18,085 nt of DNA from UBA1227 sp045599345 (GTDB lineage Bacteria; Bacillota; Clostridia; Oscillospirales; Acutalibacteraceae): the NCBI GenBank assembly GCA_045599345.1, contig JAZRVV010000050.1, positions 1 through 18,085 on the forward strand, written 5' to 3'. Position numbers and translations under genes: made by a program. Below the pieces are notes generated by a model that ran no database searches, had not been told where the DNA came from, and worked only from the letters and a program-made list of their open reading frames with translations. This document shows positions 15,428 to 18,085 of this stretch, one piece after another (position 1 is the first letter of the stretch; each line of letters begins with the position of its first letter).

Positions 15428-15457
15428 TTGACAATATAGGTTTAAACCTATTAAAAT
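15428..15457 (+). promoter_or_regulatory. Promoter with embedded palindromic operator for the toxin-antitoxin remnant
   Basis: TTGACA (15428-15433) and TAAAAT (15452-15457) are 18 bp apart. Between them lies the perfect 16-bp palindrome ATAGGTTTAAACCTAT (15436-15451). A dimeric XRE antitoxin bound there would block RNA polymerase, which is the classic self-repression layout. The regulator is most likely the HigA-type protein encoded at 15539. Confidence 0.75.
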
Positions 15458-15471
15458 TATGAGGTGAAAAA

Positions 15472-15552
15472 ATGTCGGAATTTGAAATTGAATTGGCTAA
15501 AAAGTATAGAGATATGTATGTTAATGAGGTGAAGGATAATGAAGTCGGATGA
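15472..15552 (+). pseudogene. Remnant of a HigB-type toxin (26 codons)
   Basis: A 26-codon frame with a good ribosome binding site (GAGGTGAAAAA before ATG 15472). Its core EIELAKKYRDMY resembles the last residues of HigB/RelE-type toxins, which often end in an (E)IxxAKKYRxDY helix. About 80-90 upstream residues of a normal toxin are missing, yet promoter, operator and start are kept, so the toxin body appears to have been deleted in frame with a start codon. It overlaps the antitoxin start by 14 nt, as toxin and antitoxin genes commonly do. A short leader peptide is the alternative reading. Confidence 0.6.
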
Positions 15553-15823
15553 GTTTTTTGCAAAATTGATGGAAGATCCAAAATATAGAGAAGAATATGA
15601 AAAAATGCAGCCAGAAACTGAATTGGTAAAGGCTTTGCTGAAGGCAAGGTGTGATGCGCGTCTCACTCAAGCAGAACTTTCTGAAATATCTGGCGTGGCA
15701 CAAGCTGATATTAGTAAGATAGAAAGCGGAAAGGGTAATCCAACATTAAAGATGATTATCCGCCTTGCAGAAGCAATGAATAGTCATGTTGAACTGAAAA
15801 TTGTTCCTAACGCTGTTAAATGA
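15539..15823 (+). CDS. HigA-type XRE antitoxin, apparently orphan (94 aa)
   Basis: A small DNA-binding protein. Residues about 35-80 are an XRE helix-turn-helix (RLTQAELSEISGVAQADISK, then IESGKGNPTLKMIIRLAEAM), and the short C-terminal strand SHVELKIV is common in HigA-type antitoxins. GAGGTGAAGG precedes the start. The partner toxin upstream is reduced to a 26-codon tail, so the protein probably survives as a self-regulating repressor acting on the palindrome at 15436-15451, or protects against related toxins elsewhere. Confidence 0.85.
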   Translation: MKSDEFFAKLMEDPKYREEYEKMQPETELVKALLKARCDARLTQAELSEISGVAQADISKIESGKGNPTLKMIIRLAEAMNSHVELKIVPNAVK

Positions 15824-15883
15824 CTTGAGTACGTGGCGGGTCATGTTGATGTGTGAGCCGCGGATAGATGTGCGGCAGAGCCT

Positions 15884-15999
15884 AACTTTGTTGAAATTGA
15901 CAATAAACATATAAAAGTAAGGGACGAACGGTCGAAAAATTACCGTTCGTCCCTTGTTTTTACCTCTTAACGGCAATCTTGACCGTTCGTCGGAAATCC
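15884..15999. repeat. Dispersed terminator-bearing repeat, copy B (diverged 3' half)
   Basis: The first 80 bases match copies A and C almost exactly; after the hairpin the sequence diverges (GACCGTTCGTCGGAAAT against ATCATTCGTCGAAAAT in copy A). It lies 60 nt after the antitoxin gene. The bases just before it (15828-15845, GAGTACGTGGCGGGTCAT) recur at the very end of the window, so the two repeat families are joined here. Confidence 0.85.
15921..15961 (+). terminator. Terminator hairpin in repeat B
   Basis: GGGACGAACGGT (15921-15932) pairs with ACCGTTCGTCCC (15942-15953): a perfect 12-bp stem, followed by TTGTTTTT. It probably ends the antitoxin transcript. Confidence 0.8.
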
Positions 16000-16148
16000 C
16001 ATTGTGCATATTGTACAATTTTTGCTCGATTTTGCGATTTGACTCGAACATAAGTTTGTATTAAAATAATAATGAATTAAATACCTAACGAATGTATGAT
16101 ACCTTTGAGATTAGATGATAGTTGATTGAATGCTTATAAAAATAACCA

Positions 16149-16187
16149 ATCCACAAGCAATCTGAAGGTTGCCTGTGGATTTTTTTG
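16149..16187 (+). terminator. Rho-independent terminator without a visible upstream gene
   Basis: ATCCACA-A-GCAA (16149-16160) pairs with TTGC-C-TGTGGAT (16169-16180), one A/C mismatch, loop TCTGAAGG, followed by TTTTTTTGTTTT. The 125 bases before it hold no gene I can support, so it may be the left-over end of a lost gene. Confidence 0.85.
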
Positions 16188-16194
16188 TTTTCTA

Positions 16195-16261
16195 AATAAA
16201 AAAACACAGGGCCTAGACTTGGCGGCAGTCTTAAAAAGAGGCACGCCCATCAGCTCTGTGT
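16195..16261 (-). ncRNA. Candidate structured small RNA, copy 1
   Basis: Read on the minus strand, the segment starts ACACAGAGCTGATGGGCG and ends GGCCCTGTGT followed by a U-run (TTTTTTTA). Outer stem: ACACAG-A-GCT with GGC-C-CTGTGT; inner GGCG/CGCC stem; alternative AGACT/AGTCT stem. A minus-strand TTGACA at 16296-16291 lies 30 bp before the putative 5' end. A nearly identical copy sits at 17636-17700 with the same promoter spacing. No known RNA family was recognised. It is transcribed away from the PIN-like gene, whose start lies 50 nt to its right. Confidence 0.55.
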
Positions 16262-16310
16262 CGATATAAATATGACTAATTTTAACACATTGTCAATGAA
16301 ACGAGGCGAA

Positions 16311-16673
16311 ATGATGACAACATATTTTGTTGATTTTGAAAATGTCAGTGATGCTGGCTTGCTTGGAATAGATAATCTTGCTTTTGGTGATGAGGTTTAC
16401 ATTTTTTATAGCAAAAATGCAAGGAAAATATCTATTGAATCGTATAAAAAGATTGTTGCTTCATCTGCTTTTATTCACTTCGTTGAAGTTAAGGTTGGCA
16501 GCACAAACTCTCTTGATGTACAACTCGCAACTTTTGTTGGGAACAAATATAAAGAGAGAACCAATGGGAATGATGTCTTTTGTATTGTTGCACGAGATCG
16601 AATATATGAATATGTAATCTCGTTTTGGCAAAACAAAGGCATTCCAATATTTCAAAAGAAAAATATGTTATAA
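16311..16673 (+). CDS. PIN/NYN-like domain protein, putative RNase (120 aa)
   Basis: A short protein with a PIN/NYN-like pattern of acidic residues at strand ends: YFVDFENV at the N-terminus, NSLDVQLATFVG near residue 80, and CIVARDR near residue 100. These place Asp residues as in metal-dependent RNases of the PIN fold. Function is not proven; in such contexts these proteins act in toxin-antitoxin, defence or RNA processing. ATG 16311 is chosen because the conserved part starts at once and GAGGCG lies 5 nt upstream; the frame extends to 16272 without a binding site. The divergent small RNA candidate and the following Rpn nuclease are its neighbours. The protein is short compared with full PIN proteins, so it may be truncated at its C-terminus. 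Confidence 0.6.
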   Translation: MMTTYFVDFENVSDAGLLGIDNLAFGDEVYIFYSKNARKISIESYKKIVASSAFIHFVEVKVGSTNSLDVQLATFVGNKYKERTNGNDVFCIVARDRIYEYVISFWQNKGIPIFQKKNML

Positions 16674-16692
16674 GATTCAAGGAGGAACAATT

Positions 16693-17466
16693 ATGGACGT
16701 AGAACAAATTCAAGAGGCATTAACGGAGTATACTATTTTTGACAATCCATTTATGAGGGCAGTTTTTAAAGATGATAAGGATGTCACTGAATTAGTGCTA
16801 AGAATTATTCTTGGAAAAGATGATTTGGAAGTTAAAGAAATTGATACAGAAAAGAGATTGTTTAATTCACAGGGAAAGGAAGGAATAGTTGATGTTTTGG
16901 CTACGGATACGAATGGAAAGATTTACAATATTGAAATTCAAAATGATTCTTCCTTTGCGCAACCAAGACGTGCACGATTCTATAATGATTTGATTGACAC
17001 AAATTTTTTAGAGGAAGGCGCTTCTGTTGATGATTTGCCTGAAAACTATATTATTTTTATTACTCGTCGAGACTATTTTGGAGATAAAGAACCAAAATAC
17101 TTCTTCCAAATGACGAATCGAAACAATCATTCGCATGTGCTTGAATATGGTGTAAATGTAATTTATGTTAATGGTGAACACCGTGGAAATGACGATCTTG
17201 GACGTTTAATGGAAGATTTTTCTTGCAAAAATCCAGCTAATATGCATTATAATAGAATCAGTAAGAAAGTAGAAAAGATTAAATGCATGAAGGAGGACGA
17301 CACAGTGGGAATGTATGGTCCAGTAATGGATAGATTGTTTGAAGAGCGTGATGTTGAATACGTTAAAAATATGCTAAACGAAGGCATTAGTTATGATGTG
17401 ATTTCAAGAACACATAATATGCCTATTGATAAAATTGAGGAAATAGCAAAGGAAATAAAACAGTAA
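16693..17466 (+). CDS. Rpn-family PD-(D/E)XK nuclease / putative transposase (257 aa)
   Basis: Residues about 10-190 match the Rpn/PDDEXK_2 family: start DNPFMRAVFKDDKD, core GIVDVLATDTNGKIYNIEIQ with catalytic Asp and the E-x-Q pair, then RRARFYNDLID, and a later FFQMTNR block. The C-terminal 60 residues hold the short helical region usual in these proteins, with a weak helix-turn-helix look (ISYDVISRTHNMPIDKIEEI). Rpn proteins promote RecA-independent DNA exchange and are also linked with phage defence. AAGGAGG precedes ATG by 8 nt. The gene follows the PIN-like gene by 19 nt, so they may be co-transcribed. Confidence 0.88.
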   Translation: MDVEQIQEALTEYTIFDNPFMRAVFKDDKDVTELVLRIILGKDDLEVKEIDTEKRLFNSQGKEGIVDVLATDTNGKIYNIEIQNDSSFAQPRRARFYNDLIDTNFLEEGASVDDLPENYIIFITRRDYFGDKEPKYFFQMTNRNNHSHVLEYGVNVIYVNGEHRGNDDLGRLMEDFSCKNPANMHYNRISKKVEKIKCMKEDDTVGMYGPVMDRLFEERDVEYVKNMLNEGISYDVISRTHNMPIDKIEEIAKEIKQ

Positions 17467-17483
17467 ATGAGTGGCGGAGCCCG

Positions 17484-17611
17484 ATTTTGTTGAAATTGAC
17501 AATAAACATACAAAAGTAAGGGACGAACGGTCGAAAAATTACCGCTCGTCCTTATTTTTTAACCATTCGTCGAAAATGCGTCCGTTTTTGCTTCATTTTG
17601 GGATATATATA
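17484..17611. repeat. Dispersed terminator-bearing repeat, copy C
   Basis: Near-identical to copy A over its whole length. The hairpin GGACGAACGGT (17521-17531)/ACCGCTCGTCC (17541-17551) has one A/C mismatch and is followed by TTATTTTTTAA, so it can end the Rpn transcript. The junction with the upstream GTGGCGGAGC, also found after the Rpn fragment, suggests insertion into the other repeat family. Confidence 0.9.
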
Positions 17612-17635
17612 TTGAGGCTATTTTTGTTTTACAAA

Positions 17636-17700
17636 TAAAAAACACAGGGCCTAGACTTGGCGGCAGTCTTAAAAAAGAGGCACGCCCATCAGCTCTGTGT
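17636..17700 (-). ncRNA. Candidate structured small RNA, copy 2
   Basis: Almost the same sequence as 16195-16261. On the minus strand it has TTGACA (17736-17731), a 17-bp spacer and TAAGAT (17713-17708), then 7 nt to the first base of AACACAGAGC. The 3' end is CTGTGT followed by a U-run. This copy has the clearer promoter. It directly adjoins repeat C on one side and an Rpn gene fragment on the other. Confidence 0.6.
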
Positions 17701-17743
17701 TAAGCAAATCTTATAATAAAAATATCATTTTGTCAACTTACAA

Positions 17744-17946
17744 TTAAATGCATGAAGGAGGAAGATGCTGTGGGAATGTTTGGTCCAGTTATGGATAGCA
17801 TGTTGGAAGAACAAGCTGAAAAAACAGCGATAGAAATAGCAAAAAATATGATCAAGCGTCAAAAGTACTCTGAGGAAGAAATCGCAGAGAATACAAATTT
17901 GCCTTTAGATAAGGTGAAAAAATTAATTGAAGAGATGAAAGAGTAA
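17744..17946 (+). pseudogene. C-terminal fragment of a second Rpn-family nuclease
   Basis: Encodes about 64 residues (from ATG 17752) that align with the last 60 of the Rpn protein at 16693-17466: MKEEDAVGMFGPVMDSMLEE against MKEDDTVGMYGPVMDRLFEE. The DNA match begins at ATTAAATGCATGAAGGAGGA (about 17744), exactly where the intact gene has the same bases (about 17278). The nuclease core is missing. The 20 shared bases after both genes (about 17942 and 17462) show that duplication included the 3' flank. It is probably not functional, though the internal GGAGG could allow a small peptide to be made. Confidence 0.85.
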
Positions 17947-17952
17947 ATGAGT

Positions 17953-17981
17953 GGCGGAGCAAAGGTTTCCTTTGTTCCGCC
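17953..17981. terminator. Hairpin after the Rpn fragment
   Basis: GGCGGA-G-CAAAG (17953-17964) pairs with CTTTG-T-TCCGCC (17970-17981), including one G-T pair. There is no U-run. The core resembles the hairpin after the transposase at 396-420. Confidence 0.6.
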
Positions 17982-18085
17982 ATAATTGCCTAAAAGCGTG
18001 GGCAAAGCAGCTTGTCAAGGTGTTTACAACGTAGTGTGCCTTTACAAGGTGGTTTGGACACGCTTTCAAGTACGCGGCGGGCCAT
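17953..18085. repeat. Structured dispersed element, copy 2 (runs off window)
   Basis: After the first hairpin, TTGTCAAGGT (18012-18021) pairs with GCCTTTACAA (18038-18047) across a 16-nt loop, the same loop size as in copy 1, with changed but still paired bases. AAAGCGTG (17993-18000) and CACGCTTT (18059-18066) close an outer 8-bp stem. The last bases (GTACGCGGCGGGCCAT) also occur, slightly changed, at 15830-15845 before repeat B. Confidence 0.55.

Noticed and set aside
15402..15703. Minus-strand frames over the antitoxin locus
   Set aside because: They mirror the antitoxin and its leader, lack binding sites, and conflict with the clear plus-strand promoter and operator.
16195..16673. Type III toxin-antitoxin (ToxIN-like) with the structured RNA as antitoxin
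   Set aside because: Type III antitoxin RNAs are tandem ~35-nt repeats upstream of and co-directional with the toxin. This RNA is single, points away from the gene, and the protein looks PIN-like, not ToxN-like. Only the looser idea of an RNA partner is kept.
15274..17611. CRISPR-like array from three similar repeats
   Set aside because: The repeats are about 128 bp long and 600-1600 bp apart, with genes between them. No short regular repeat-spacer pattern exists.

Overview
The window looks like a low-GC Firmicutes chromosome, most likely a clostridium of the Lachnospiraceae type (Butyrivibrio/Roseburia-like). Reasons: strong AGGAGG ribosome binding sites, a T-box leader, TTGACA/TATAAT-type promoters, a ferredoxin-dependent 2-oxoacid oxidoreductase and a SipW-type signal peptidase. 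The lineage is inferred from gene content and style, not from a marker gene. No rRNA or tRNA gene was seen.

Layout. (1) 1-724: the 3' end of an ISL3-family transposase, a hairpin-rich non-coding stretch, and a perfect 58-bp tandem duplication that seems to contain the IS terminal inverted repeat. (2) 796-5522, minus strand: a three-gene operon of type IV pilin-like proteins: a 545-aa PilX-like protein, a 137-aa prepilin and a very large 879-aa prepilin-like protein. No pilus motor, platform or prepilin peptidase is in the window. (3) 5523-5858: a divergent control region with several inverted repeats. (4) 5859-6617: a SipW-type signal peptidase. (5) 6623-15170: a metabolic operon with its own promoter and a T-box leader (probable Ile specifier ATC). 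It encodes an XRE-cupin-acyl-CoA ligase fusion, a P-loop ATPase, a two-cluster ferredoxin, the three VOR-type 2-oxoacid:ferredoxin oxidoreductase subunits, a branched-chain aminotransferase, and an SDF-family carboxylate/amino-acid transporter with an RsbW-like HATPase domain at its N-terminus. (6) 15171-18085: an AT-rich accessory region. It holds an orphan HigA-type antitoxin preceded by a 26-codon remnant of its HigB toxin, a PIN/NYN-like protein, an Rpn-type PD-(D/E)XK nuclease, a C-terminal fragment of a second Rpn, and several dispersed structured repeats.

How the operon may work. Because an Ile T-box would switch these genes on when uncharged tRNA-Ile builds up, the pathway probably runs in the biosynthetic direction. 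A branched short-chain fatty acid (2-methylbutyrate, with isobutyrate or isovalerate as analogues) would be imported, activated to its CoA thioester by the ligase, reductively carboxylated by VOR with reduced ferredoxin, and transaminated by IlvE to Ile/Val/Leu. Reductive carboxylation of branched volatile fatty acids is known biochemistry in rumen anaerobes. The T-box-controlled gene set, its sensor-like fusions and the transporter together are the most interesting system here.

The accessory end carries at least three repeat families: a ~128-bp terminator-bearing element (three copies), a ~65-nt structured small RNA candidate on the minus strand with its own promoter (two copies), and a larger hairpin element with compensatory base changes near both ends of the window. 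One Rpn/RNA unit seems to have been duplicated and then internally deleted.
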